NCBI GenBank assembly: GCA_019096155.1
Contig: JAHCVI010000001.1
Span: 11,656,001 to 11,720,000, forward strand
Direction: 5' to 3'
Length of the DNA stretch: 64,000 nucleotides
Source: Staphylotrichum longicolle
Taxonomy: Eukaryota > Ascomycota > Sordariomycetes > Sordariales > Chaetomiaceae
Each line of letters starts with the position of its first letter. The stretch's first letter is position 1. A program made the translations under genes and the position numbers. The notes under the pieces were generated by a model. The model worked only from the letters and a program-made list of their open reading frames with translations, searched no databases and had not been told where the DNA came from. Positions 10,959-21,859 of the stretch are shown here, in pieces.

Positions 10959-13197
10959 TGGACAAAGCAGTGCCGAATCTTGGCAATGGATGTGTCGTCG
11001 CCGAAATCTTCGGCGGTTCGGCCTCGAAGTCCCTACTCGACCGATGGCGACGTGTCCTGTACATGCGGGTAGCGAATGTCCTTACATCGGGCCGGAATGC
11101 TGCGCTGAAGGAAAGGCGAGGTTTGGGACTCGATACTGATGGAGCTGCGTGAAATGTCGCAGAAGACAAATCGAGGAGGAAGTTTGGGCTGATGAGACGA
11201 AAACTCCCTTTTGCTTAACCTCCACTTCCCGATTTTACATTGCGACACACTGCCGAAGACAGCATCGCGGAGGGAGCTCGGAGGAGCTCCGGGACGCCCC
11301 GGCGGACTCGATGCCTCCTCTGCTTTTAGCAGCCCGGGACCCCATCGCTGGAGTGGGCTGGGATCGGCGCTCAGGGCTCGTGTGATCAGGGGTCCCCCTC
11401 GCCACTCTTCGCCACGCTTGGGCGAGCTAAGTCTCTCGAAATCACTTGATGATATCATTGGTCCCGGGAGAGTGGATGGACGTGATCTTTCGCGTGGTCC
11501 GTCTCATTTCCTACATGAAACACGTACGCTGAGTGGACTGCCACTCCAGTTGTTGCCAAAAGCCATGGTCTTTTCTGTCCGGGGAATTTGGTAAAGCTAA
11601 GCGCATCCCCCGGATCCCCGGAACACGCTAATGGATCGATCGACAGCGCCCTCAATCCCACCAACGAATCATCCTGGGCAGCTATTTCGGATGTTTCCGG
11701 TAGCGTGGCTCGCTTTTGTTGGGATCTCTCGCTGAGGCCCGGCTGCAGCACCGGGAACTGCACTCGCTGCACAAGTTGGACACGAGCCAACATTGAGGAG
11801 GATTCAGAGGAAGCATTAATCGACACTCGAGTCATGGCCTCCCAATCGTTTGGGGCCGTATGCTGTGGCATGAGTCGAAGTCAACTTGAACTCCTAGGTA
11901 GCCGTCTTATTCACGTGGATTATTTCAAGCTCCCAACTCAGGGCACGCAACCGGCGTGCGTGGTCGGAGACAGTCGCTGATGTGAGCTATTGAGCCCTGG
12001 CCTGGTTTACGTGGTTTCCTCTCATGGCCGTTCGATCATGGTTGGGACTCTAACCACACGGTCGCGTCAATGTCACATTGCGCAAGGTACTCCGAATCCC
12101 TCCTCTTTTACTCTAACCACCACATCTCATCGTCTATCAAGCCGGTGAATACCGGGCCAAGTTGACTACATATTAACTGAATTAGCATACTTTGGCAACA
12201 GAGCGCGCAAGATTCATCACCACCGCTTTCGCGTACGCCATCCACTCGCTCAGACGGGACCTTTAGAAAACCAAAACGAACCTGGCACTCCCCGCACGCA
12301 AGGCGGCGGCCCTTCCGCCCGGTCCGTTCCGACCCATCCCACCTGCACGGTCAACTGCCTGTCATGCACGCGGTCGTCAGATTCGCTCCGGTGAGAACCT
12401 TCCGGCGCCCTAATGTTGTCATCTGCCACGCGGACTTACAAATCCTGTGATGGCATCATTGACTCCAGAACTTGTTGCTGGTTGGCTGAGAGCAATATCA
12501 AAGGAGCCCGTCTCGAAGACTTCGATGTTGTCTAGGGCTTGTGCCAATCCACATCTCGCACTCTCACTCGCATTCTGCATCTTACTTCGCAGCTTCAGCC
12601 AGGAGTCGCCCGGTTGCTTTCTTCAGGCATACTCGAGCCACACTCTGAGAACATACTTCTGCTTTCTAAATCGTTGGTGTGTACAGCTAGCCGGAGCTTC
12701 GCGTTCATCTCAGAACCATCCTCGTTTAAAGAAGCACGACGAGTCTCTGGAACCAGTAAGGATTCTCCGATCTCTTCGGCCTGTAGCACAACAGCAAAGC
12801 ACCAAGGATACCTACTGGTGATGCCAATATTGTTGGCATAGGCCCACCTAAGAATGTCAGATTGCTTCCGTTGATGCACAAGGTTGTGTCATCGGCCTGT
12901 CTTGTTTGAAACATTGCGTAAAGTCCATTGCAAACTTGAGATGGTCTGGATGAATCCAATCAATCTGCTCTCATGGCACAACTCCAGTTCCACTTCAGAG
13001 TCACAGCCGTCAACTTCCTCAAGTCTTCAGGCAGTTAGTTGCCTTCGGTACGACACAACGTTCCGGGCACAGGAGAAAAGTATAAGACGAGCGGCCATTC
13101 GCGCTCAGGTTGAACAGTTGGACTCCAAGCAACATAACCGATTCTTCCACTCCACCCTCACAGGCTTGTGCGCTTTCCCAGCTTCAAAACCAACAAA
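10959..13197. other. 2.2-kb intergenic stretch
   Basis: Frames of up to 141 codons are open on both strands (for example 11033-11458 and 11588-11980), but none shows a domain, signal peptide or splice-consistent extension. Composition is less GC-rich towards 12.1-13.1 kb. A TATA-like TATAAG at about 13081 precedes the next gene. Confidence 0.5.
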
Positions 13198-13894
13198 ATG
13201 CGGTTTACGATCAGCATCCTCTGCCTTGTGTCTTACAGCCCCTGGGCTTTGGTCTTTGCTGAGTTGGACTGCCTTGCGATCGGCCTCTTGGGCGGCGTGC
13301 TGAACGACATCCTCGCTCTCGGCCCCGCCGCCACTTCGTTCTGCCACTCGTACATCACGGACGGGCCGACACGCACCTCCTATGTCGCTCAGACGACGAC
13401 GTCTACGGTGTAAGCTCCCATCATGCCAGCAATGAAGTCGGGAGGTTACTCACCCCCTTCTCCCATTTCAGGATCGCCACTACCACTATCCCTCTCACCA
13501 CAACGGTTTCTGTTGAGTGCCCGGCGGGGACCCTGACCCCCGAGAGGAGGATGGCTGGAGGTCCCGTGCTCAACCGCCGCCTCGACCCGCTCGTTTCCAG
13601 GGCCTGCACCTGTCTCAACCTTGTACCCACAACCACCACCACCGTCACAAGCACCGACGTCGTCGCCGTGGTAAGTTCAGTTTCCGTCTTTTCCGTGTGG
13701 AGTCGTGCGATAGCTGACGCGGGATGCTTGTGCGCTAGACCTCGTACGTGTCCGTTACCGGAACCGTCCCCGTCGCCACAGCCACGGCCTGCCTGAGCTG
13801 CACCCCGAGCGGTGGCAGATGCGTCGTTGGGCAGGAGAATTGCTGCAGCGGTAGCGCCGTCATCGACGCGCAATTCAACTGCACCTGTGATTGA
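13198..13894 (+). CDS. Secreted Cys-rich protein with Thr/Ser-rich middle (188 aa)
   Basis: Three exons, 13198-13409, 13472-13670 and 13739-13894, encode 188 residues with all junctions in frame (donors GTAAGC and GTAAGT). The signal peptide is MRFTISILCLVSYSPWALVFA. The mature N-terminus contains the LDCLAIGLLGG and SFCHSYI segment, then Thr-rich linkers, then ACTCLN and a C-terminal Cys cluster with CLSCTPSGGRC, ENCCSG and CTCD. The pattern of an N-terminal Cys pair, Thr linkers and a C-terminal Cys knot-like module occurs in ascomycete cell-wall-associated secreted proteins; the exact function is unknown. A cysteine-rich surface or effector protein is inferred. Confidence 0.8.
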
Positions 13895-14283
13895 TGATCC
13901 TCGTGCTTGTTGCTCCTTTCTCCTTCGGTCAGCCTAGGGTCGCTTCAACTGTGTCGACTTCATGAGTTCACAAAACCGTGGTGGATGCAGGGAAACGTGC
14001 CAACGGAGGCAGACTGGTTACGAGGGTCCATGGTCATCCTTTTTGGGGTCCCCGTGATGTGTAGGTAGGACATACGGCAAGCTTCGCTAAAGAGCACTCT
14101 TGTTGGCAGGCGATAGTCTCAAGTATCCATATGTTCAGTTGAAAAGAGTTGTTTTACGAGAGTAAAACGGCCTTGAATCTAGGGGCACCAACCCTATCGA
14201 TGTGAACCACCGTTCCGAGACTCCAACACGCCACAAAACCAAGACATAACCTGTCCATCTCATACCACCCTGCATGTACCTAA
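13895..14283. other. Intergenic, convergent 3' ends
   Basis: Nothing recognised between the stop codons of the secreted protein and the TmpA-like gene. Confidence 0.6.
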
Positions 14284-15819
14284 TTAACTATCAAAGATCG
14301 GCCCATACGCCGCAATCCCCCTCGTTTCCAACGCATACACCAACCCTTTGGTCATCTTGGGATTGCTAATCACGCACACCGCCTCGGCCCCAAACTCCTT
14401 GTACAGCCTCAGCACCACGGGCAACATATCCACCCGCCCCTCCACGCTCGTGTCAATCACCACGGGCTCCTCGTCCATCCGCCTCACCAAATCCAGCGTC
14501 CGCTTCCCGTACGTCTTGAGCGGGCTCTTGGTCTGCCAGACGACGCGCATGGCGGGCCGGCGCGCGTCCTCGATGAAGGACAGGCACGGCCCGATGCCGC
14601 TGCCCGTCGTGACGACGATGATGCGCTCAAACATGCGGAACACGTACCCGAAACCGTACGTCGGCACGCCGCGCTTCCACAGATGGCGGGGCGGCTCGGC
14701 GATGGCGCGGCGCGTCCAGTCGCCGGCCTTGCTGACGAGGCACGAGAAGTTGGTCGCGGGGGTGTCGAACTGGTCGGTGAAGCTCGCGAAGCTGTGCCAG
14801 TCGGCGAGCGGGTGGCGCGCGACCGAGATGCCCTGGCCGAAGCGGACGGTGGTGTGGGAGAAGTGCAGGCGCACGGCGTGCGGGGAGAGGGGCTCGGCGG
14901 TGACGGGGACGCGGCGCAGGAGGAGCCAGGGGTGGATGGTGGCGAGGGTGAGGATGATGAGGATCCAGAAGGCCGGGAGGTGGAGGAGGAAGTTTGACAT
15001 GGAAGGTTCCTGCGAGGCGAGCAGGAAGAGGAGGGCCCAGAAGAGGGCGAGGATCAGCCAGTTGGCGAAGCGGTGGGTGAGCTCAAAGTAGTCGTGGTGC
15101 CGGGCGCGGATGGTGGGGTGGGCGACGATGATGATCGTGAGGAGGAGGGCGAGGACGAACCAGATGAGGACGAGCACGGCGATGGAGATGGGGGACGGGT
15201 GAAAGTTGTAGGTGTAGAGCGCTGCGAAGCCAATGTACCAGACGCACGAGGCCACACCGGCACCGCTGTGCACGCCACCGAGGTGGAAGATCTTGCATGC
15301 AAGCCGGCGCAATCTCATGGGCGCGGACCGCGGGACCGAGCCAAAGGCGAGAAACAGCGAGTTAATGACCAGCGGGTGGCGGCAAAGGCCGCAGACGGCC
15401 AGGTTGACGGCGGAAGCGTTGACCAGGTCCAGGGGTGCAGCCCCCTTGACCAGGAGGATGACGAATGCGATGGCATTGCTGATGAAGGCGAGACTGAAAA
15501 GGCGGCGGTAGACGTTGAGAGCCGTGTACCGGACAAAGCCGAACCGCTTTTGTGAGTACTCATCGGCTTCGTCCTGGGCCTCGAGGTCGGACGAAGCCGA
15601 GCGTGTGTGCCCCTTTTCCTTGTCGATGGATGAGATAGACGACGAGGCAGTGTGTCTGGACTCAGATGTGACAGAGGCCGTTGATCCCCCGTACGAGTCT
15701 GTCCTCCTGTCGATAGTGGATGACGTATCTGACGATGCTGACGACTCTGCTCTTCTGTGGGGCGTGGTGGTCTCAACGACCTGATCCTTCTCGACGGGTG
15801 GGCTTATTGAGGGTTTCAT
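14284..15819 (-). CDS. TmpA-like integral membrane flavoprotein
   Basis: Single exon, 511 aa from the ATG at 15819 (an upstream ATG at 15846 would add nine residues). The N-terminal 100 residues are Ser-rich and polar. Several transmembrane segments follow, with CRHPLVINSLFLAFG, LGGVHSGAG and HPTIRARHHDYFELTHRF. The C-terminal half resembles ferredoxin-reductase-type FAD/NAD modules: ARHPLADWHSF, VVTTGSGIGPCLSF and the terminal AAYGPIFDS. This is the fungal TmpA family, a membrane flavoprotein linked to control of conidiation in Aspergillus nidulans, and is also like the C-terminal module of some NRPS-like proteins. Full length and intact. Redox partner and signal are not known. Confidence 0.8.
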   Translation of the reverse strand: MKPSISPPVEKDQVVETTTPHRRAESSASSDTSSTIDRRTDSYGGSTASVTSESRHTASSSISSIDKEKGHTRSASSDLEAQDEADEYSQKRFGFVRYTALNVYRRLFSLAFISNAIAFVILLVKGAAPLDLVNASAVNLAVCGLCRHPLVINSLFLAFGSVPRSAPMRLRRLACKIFHLGGVHSGAGVASCVWYIGFAALYTYNFHPSPISIAVLVLIWFVLALLLTIIIVAHPTIRARHHDYFELTHRFANWLILALFWALLFLLASQEPSMSNFLLHLPAFWILIILTLATIHPWLLLRRVPVTAEPLSPHAVRLHFSHTTVRFGQGISVARHPLADWHSFASFTDQFDTPATNFSCLVSKAGDWTRRAIAEPPRHLWKRGVPTYGFGYVFRMFERIIVVTTGSGIGPCLSFIEDARRPAMRVVWQTKSPLKTYGKRTLDLVRRMDEEPVVIDTSVEGRVDMLPVVLRLYKEFGAEAVCVISNPKMTKGLVYALETRGIAAYGPIFDS

Positions 15820-17422
15820 GATGATGTGTGTCAAGATAACTTCCATCTGGCTACCAACGCACACTGAACACATAGAAGGGCCAAACGCTACCCATATATG
15901 CGATGCCAACTCATCACTTTGGGTCGCCCACCATCGCGGAGTTTCTCGTGCCACCCACCTGGATCAAACCCTGGCTGAACGGCATCCAAACGAGCCAGAA
16001 CCGCCAATCTGCGTGATATCCCGCATCCGTCTCATTGATGATGCATGCCAGCAACGCAGTATCGCCGGCGATTCGCCCGCAGCATGCCCGGATCCCCTTT
16101 ATCTGCGGGGCGGGAAGGGATATCGGAGTTTCTCACGCGCTGCCGGCTCTCGACTGCAACCTACAGTCGTGCCTCCCCTGGTTGAGCCAGTCGCAACAGT
16201 TTAACCCTACCCGGTAGAGCTGGAATCGGCATGCTCGGCGCTATGCGGGCGTCATCAGATGCTGAATGGCTACCGATGGAGAGGGGCCAGCCGGAGATGC
16301 CAATCGGAGTTTGGGGACGCAGGGAACTCCAGTACTCCACGGAGTCCACAGCAATGCGCGCGAGACATTGCCAGTCACATAGCTTCGAGGACAGTGAGCC
16401 ATTAACACTGATTCCTTGACAACAAGGCCTCGGTTGACGCTGTAGGGTTGTAGTTGAAGCACGCGCTCGCCGCGGTGGTGGTGCTTGGCTTCTCAAGCCA
16501 GGCTCGATGTGGTAATGACTCGGAACTTATGGCGTGAGGTCACCAAGGGCACAGGTGCAGTTGGGTGCTTTTCCAACCCTGCCCGAGACGCCGCGCTCCC
16601 TGACTCCATTGTTGTGGCAAACACATTCGGAGTCACGGTATCCCTCCGATATTCGACTATCGTTCCTGTTTTCTACCTGTGATGCAGGTCAGCGTTGGCT
16701 CGTAGAGAGCACAGGCGAGCAGCGGCCTTTGGGTTCGGAGTGCGGACAAACTTTGGCGGCTAATGACCCACCGACTCGAGACCGAGTTCTGTGCTGGGAT
16801 CTCACCCCCAAATGCCTTCGTTGTGAGATACCGATGCATTCCGCCGTGTTCACTGCTGCATGTGATGATTTTTTTTCCCATTGCATGAGGGAAGCCGACG
16901 CCTGATTTGAGAATGGACGACTTTGACCTACTTCGTGCAGGCCGTGGGAGTCAACTGTGCTGTGGCGTTGATGGCACTGTGAGCTCGTCGCTGCCTGGGC
17001 TTTGCACCCTTGCCCCTTCCAGCCCAGAGCGGCAGGTGCTTGCAGGGTTTGCATTTTTCAGCTTCCTTCATCTCCTCAATGCAGCAATCTTGACAGAGCA
17101 CCACTTTACCTCTCCCTTAGCTTTCAGTCGCGTGCAAAACAAACAACGATGGTGACTCGAAACCACCGAGTGGAAGTGAGCATGCTGGCAATGGGTCCAT
17201 GCTGGGAAGCGGATGCGAGCCTGCCAGGACGCACCAATTGAGCGACTCTTCCAGGGGTGACACACGGCGTCAGCTCAGGCTGTGTCCACCCAAGCTGCGG
17301 CTGTGCATCTCCATGTCGGCCACAATCATCCGCCACGGTGCTGAGCTTCGACGACTTGTGTTTTGATCAACCGCCCGCCGGCCCATTCTGCCCGAAACGC
17401 GTCAGCGAGTCTGACTGCCGGT
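15820..17422. other. 1.6-kb intergenic, divergent promoters
   Basis: It separates the minus-strand TmpA-like gene from the plus-strand Zn2Cys6 gene, so it should hold both promoters. No coding frame within it shows a domain or signal peptide. Confidence 0.55.
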
Positions 17423-19022
17423 ATGGAGCAACCGAACCCCAAACAGTGCTGGGAGTGCCGGCGCCGACGGCTGGTCTGCGACTTCACCCGGCCACAGTGT
17501 CGCAAATGTCAGGCCAGGGGCGTGGCCTGCCCTGGCTACGATCGCAAGCCCTTGAGGTGGCTGCATCCGCAACAGGTTAACGCCAAAGGTCCAAAAAAGA
17601 CGGTTGTGCCTCGGACAGTCAAGCCAGCCGAAGACAGCAGGATCATGTCGGTGGTCCTGGAAGCCATCGAGTACTGTAAGGCTGCGCCCTTTTTCAGGCC
17701 AGAGCCAATGCGCTAATCCTCAGGAGACAATGTGCATATCGCACCTGACTTGGCCGCGACGGGGTCCAGCGGTCCAGGAAGCCCCTACTGGATGCCACCC
17801 TTCACTGCTCCCTTGCTCGGCCGATCCATCAGTCAGAGTATTGTGTGCACGTCACTGTGCCACCGCATATTGCAGTCGACCGATGCGGACCCAGCCGGCC
17901 AAGTCGTCCTGGCTCGGCGACTCCAACGACACCGGGGAGGCGCCTTACAGGCTCTAACAGCCGACCTTGCCCAGGTGGAACATCAGACCTCAGATGTGAC
18001 CCTGGCGGCAGTTCTTCTGCTTCTCATGGTAGAGGTACGTCCACCACAGTTCTCTCCTGCGACTTTGTCGTCTCACCTGCAGCGTCAGATTCAGCAGTCG
18101 TTCGAGCCACCGAACTGGCAGCACCACATCAACGGGGCGACCACGCTGATTGGGATGAAAGGAGGGTTGGGGCACCTCGTGTTTTCCCGCCCTTACCTCT
18201 GTCACTTGTTTCGATACTATGCGCTGTAGGACTCCCTGTCGTTCGCCTCAGCCGACATCCGCTAACCCGTTCAGTATTGAGCTTATGGGAGCTACAACGT
18301 CACCCAGTGTCGCAACCGACAAAGCCCGCAACCACCTGGAGCTGATCACTCTGATTCCCGTTCTCTATGGAAACGGCCTCACCACCTGCTTCCCCTGCCC
18401 GCCCGATCTGCTCACAGAGGTCATCCGGATCAACCATCTCCGGTCTCTGTTTTGCCACAGTGCCGCTTCTGCCAACACAGATGCTAGTCTGGCGAGGGAG
18501 AGCAAATATTTGGCTGGCTTGGATATCCTCCGGCGCATAAGGGCGTTCTCGACAGACAAATGGGCCGCTGATGTTGCCGTGGGCCTCAGCCGGGGCGCTC
18601 TTGCGTCTCAACCGAACCTTGCTGGTTGGCACGCGATTGCCTGCATCTATCAATCGGCCATTGAGATTTATTGCATTGCATCACTCCTCCACCAGGAAGA
18701 GGGCCAGATCAGACCCAGGCAGACGCTGCACGATACCAGAGAGGCGTGTCGCAGAAACCTCGTCAGCCGACTGCACGAAGTCACAAACTGTACACGACTA
18801 CGCAAGCTGGTTCTGTGGCCGTTGGTTGTTGCTGGGCTTGAAACAGAGGACGAGAAGACCAAGGAGTTTGTTGACGGGGAGCTAACATGGACCAGCAATG
18901 CCCTCGGCACAGCGGCGCCGCTGGTTGCAAAGGATTTGTTACAGAGCCGTGTGTGGAGGCTCGGACTGGGCAGAAGGCGCTGGGGCGAGCTGTTTGACCA
19001 GCCTTATGTCTTTGTAATCTAA
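17423..19022 (+). CDS. Zn(II)2Cys6 transcription factor (483 aa)
   Basis: The DNA-binding domain at residues 9-40 is CWECRRRRLVCDFTRPQCRKC followed by the remaining Cys of the six-Cys binuclear zinc cluster. Exons used are 17423-17675, 17727-18034, 18083-18225 and 18275-19022, giving 483 aa. Intron 1 uses the second of two AGs; the first would create an in-frame stop. Intron 3 (49 nt, CTAAC branch) removes an apparent TAG and joins YYAL to IELMGATTSP. The rest is the weakly conserved helical regulatory domain of fungal-specific factors. Intron 2 is 48 nt with no stop and could be retained. Target genes are unknown; the nearest are the deiminase and the TmpA-like gene. Confidence 0.82.
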
Positions 19023-19572
19023 TGCTCTAGAACAACGAGACAGTAACGCGAAGGCAGCATCAGCGTCAAACTCAGAAACCCGGCTCCGCTTCCCGCCACC
19101 TCTTTGCATCAATTTCGTTCATACTGGTTAGCTTCTCGACACTCCTCTCGGCCTCCACTGCCTCTGTGCATCCGACTTGCCAAATAGGGGCCCCCTGGGC
19201 ACCTGACATGCCATTCCGAGCCACCCTGTCATCGTGGCTGGGGTCTTGAAGGACGCGAATGACACCGCCGTGATGCCCCGCCTTCGGACCAGGCGATCAG
19301 CTCTTGGCCCTGTATCTTTCCCATTCAGGCAAGATCCAAACATGACGTCTTGGCACGGATAGACTTTATCGGCCGGACACCTCTGGCAGCGGGCAAACCG
19401 GATCAAGATCTTCGTTCAGCATTCGGTTGGAGCTGAAGATGAAAAGCGCCTTGCGTTACGTTACGACGTTGGGTGACTGACGAAGTCGAAATAAAAGGGC
19501 ACCGGACGCCCGGAGGAGGAGATGGAACAAGTACTCTCACACATCGAACGGCAATACCAACTTGATTTCACC
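19023..19572. other. Promoter region of the deiminase gene
   Basis: No gene seen. An A/T-rich AAATAAAAG element at about 19489 precedes the deiminase start. Confidence 0.5.
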
Positions 19573-21417
19573 ATGACTGGTCGAAGCAATCTTCTTCGTC
19601 TTTTTCTTCTAGGCTGCGTGTCATACTCCATCGCAACCACATCTCGCCCTCGCATCCTCGCCGACAGCAACCGAGATGGTCATGTCAACGACCTCGACGA
19701 TTACGACAAACATGACTGGACGATGGGCCGAGGGGCGATCTTCCTCCCAAATATTGGCGACTCTGACCATCGGTGCCCGACCGTTGACTTGGCCGGTGCG
19801 CCTTTGTCCAACGGCGAACTGTGGCGCTGTCATGACGCGTCAACGGACCGCTTGCTGCCGTCAAGTGCTGGCTACGCTGCTCCACTGTTGACTCTGCCAA
19901 TGTCTACTCTATCCGACGCTGCAACAGGACGCCTATACGTTGAACCTCTCCATGCCCGCAACCGCGTCCGCCTGTTTTGGAACGAGACTGACTCGTCCAC
20001 TGGATATTCGAGTGCATGGGCAGTTGTCAACGAGCAGCTCGCCTTTAACGCGACAAGTTTACGCAACGGCATCTCCCTGGCTATAGACGGCCGTGAGCTT
20101 GTTACCGAGGCCTCTGACTGGGATGGCTCGGTGAGGGTTGTGTTCGAGGTCACAGACGGAAACCGGACGGCTCGTGACTTTGTCGCCCTCAAGCAGGCTC
20201 CTGTTTTGCTGCATCACCATTTACAGCCCCCGCAAACGGTCTTTAGCAGTGCCGCAGGCGACAAACAGACCGTAGGCTCCTCTTGGCAGGCTCACTTTCT
20301 CAAGGAGCTCGAGGGTGCGGTTGCGGGGGATGTGCGCATCGTCTTGCTCAACGAAAGCGCCGACATCTGGGCCCAAGACTTTTTCGAGCCAGGCTACGCC
20401 AGCATGCCGGGTCCAGACGGCCCCATTTCGATCCGCATCAATGTCCGCTCCGCGCAGTCCACCCGTGAAGCTGGGCGCCAAGTCTTCTCCCGGCTCCGAG
20501 GTGTAGGGGCCGGTGCCTTTCAGCCCGGTTCTGGCTTCGGCTGGGAGGAGATCAATTCTGGCGGGAACATCGAGACCATCCCGCCATACACTTCCCGCCT
20601 CGGCAAGCGCTGGCCCACCGGCCGCATCATCATGGGCACCCACTTTGGCACCTACCCAGCCCAGTCCATGGTCACTTTCTTCCAAAGCCAACAAGTACAA
20701 ACCCCGCTCTTCCTCGAAACAGGCTGGCTGGCCATCGGCCACGTCGACGAAATGGTCCAGTTCCTCCCTTCCAACAGCACACCCCACGGCTTCACCATCG
20801 CCATCGCAGACACCACCTCCGCCCTCGCCCTCCTCCACGCCGCCTACACCTCCGGCCATGGCAGCACGCCCTTCCTCTCCTACACCGGCGATGCCACGCC
20901 AGACGCACTCACCCTATTTCTCGACCCGCACCTCCTCTACAACACCACCATCGCCTCCCTCCTCGCCGACCCCGCCTTTGTCGCCACCCAGCACTACGCA
21001 CAGCGCTACATCGACCAGAACCTCGCCCTCCTTTTGCGTGAGATCCCGCTATCCGACGACCACGTCGTACGCGTCCCGACGCTCTTCAAGGACGTCACCT
21101 ACCCCTGGCCCGCCACCCCCGACGGGCACCCGCGCAGACTTGGTTTGCCGTATCCGGGAGAGAGGCAGCTGAAGGGCCTGCTGCCGCAGGCAATCAACGG
21201 GCTGGTGTTGGGGGAGGGAAAGTATGTGGCGCCGCGGCAGTGGGGGCCGGTCGTGGCGGGACGGGATGTGTTTGAGGATGCGGTCGAGGAGGTGTATGGG
21301 CGGGTTGGGATGGAGGTGAGGTGGGTGGACGACTACATGAGCCATCATGTGAGAGGGGGGGAGGTTCATTGCGGGACGAATGTCGCGAGGGAGGTGCGGG
21401 GGGGGTGGTGGGAGTAG
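19573..21417 (+). CDS. Secreted protein-arginine deiminase
   Basis: Intact single exon, 614 aa from the ATG at 19573, which starts a signal-peptide-like N-terminus (NLLRLFLLGCVSYS). A further in-frame ATG at 19522 would add 17 polar residues before it. The protein converts peptidyl-arginine to citrulline. All catalytic elements known from animal PADs are visible: Asp in WAQDFFEPG (about residue 269), His and Asp in GHVDEM (about 390 and 392) and the nucleophilic Cys in VHCGTNVAR (about 600). Near the N-terminus ADSNRDGHVNDLDD reads as a dockerin- or EF-hand-like calcium loop. Several Asn-x-Thr/Ser sites fit secretion. The gene is free of the frame breaks seen in neighbours. Substrate proteins are unknown. 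It lies between two Zn2Cys6 regulators. Confidence 0.92.
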   Translation: MTGRSNLLRLFLLGCVSYSIATTSRPRILADSNRDGHVNDLDDYDKHDWTMGRGAIFLPNIGDSDHRCPTVDLAGAPLSNGELWRCHDASTDRLLPSSAGYAAPLLTLPMSTLSDAATGRLYVEPLHARNRVRLFWNETDSSTGYSSAWAVVNEQLAFNATSLRNGISLAIDGRELVTEASDWDGSVRVVFEVTDGNRTARDFVALKQAPVLLHHHLQPPQTVFSSAAGDKQTVGSSWQAHFLKELEGAVAGDVRIVLLNESADIWAQDFFEPGYASMPGPDGPISIRINVRSAQSTREAGRQVFSRLRGVGAGAFQPGSGFGWEEINSGGNIETIPPYTSRLGKRWPTGRIIMGTHFGTYPAQSMVTFFQSQQVQTPLFLETGWLAIGHVDEMVQFLPSNSTPHGFTIAIADTTSALALLHAAYTSGHGSTPFLSYTGDATPDALTLFLDPHLLYNTTIASLLADPAFVATQHYAQRYIDQNLALLLREIPLSDDHVVRVPTLFKDVTYPWPATPDGHPRRLGLPYPGERQLKGLLPQAINGLVLGEGKYVAPRQWGPVVAGRDVFEDAVEEVYGRVGMEVRWVDDYMSHHVRGGEVHCGTNVAREVRGGWWE

Positions 21418-21859
21418 GGCTTTCAGGGTGTTCGAAGTCGGCGATTGGCTGATAGGAGGCGGTTGAGAGGTGTCAAATGGGGACTGGGGATTCAGTGATG
21501 TGGGGGATGGTCATTTCCGACCCCCTGCGATACACAATCAACTCAACTTCCTGGGCCAGCATGTCCCTGTCAAGCCTCAAGACCGTACAGGCTCACACAC
21601 CTGACTCCCAAAGACCCAACCGTATGGCTGCCAGAGCACAGATCAGCCGCCGGGACGACTGTACGAGTATTCGCATTCTCGTATCCAGATATTCTCGGAT
21701 CTCGTATTTTGTGGAGTCCCTCTCCGAGCTTCCCTCTTCTCATGTTCCTCGGCCACTCCCATGCGCAATCATTGAACGGGTACGCAACGGCAATCATTTG
21801 AAAGACGTACCCTGCCCCAATGCAACTTCTCCACGAACATCCGCATTGGCTGCTTCCAA
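21418..21859. other. Intergenic, no supported gene
   Basis: Holds the 3' flank of the deiminase and the promoter of the next regulator. Nothing else is recognised. Confidence 0.55.

Noticed and set aside
11033..11980. Two frames of 130-141 codons in the large gap
   Set aside because: Overlapping on opposite strands, no domain, signal peptide or splice-supported extension.
17676..17726. First AG (17723) as acceptor of intron 1 of the same gene
   Set aside because: It would create an in-frame TGA; the next AG, three bases on, keeps the frame open.
18226..18274. Apparent nonsense TAG in the 17.4-kb Zn2Cys6 gene
   Set aside because: It lies in a 49-nt intron with GT donor, CTAAC branch and CAG acceptor; splicing restores the reading frame.
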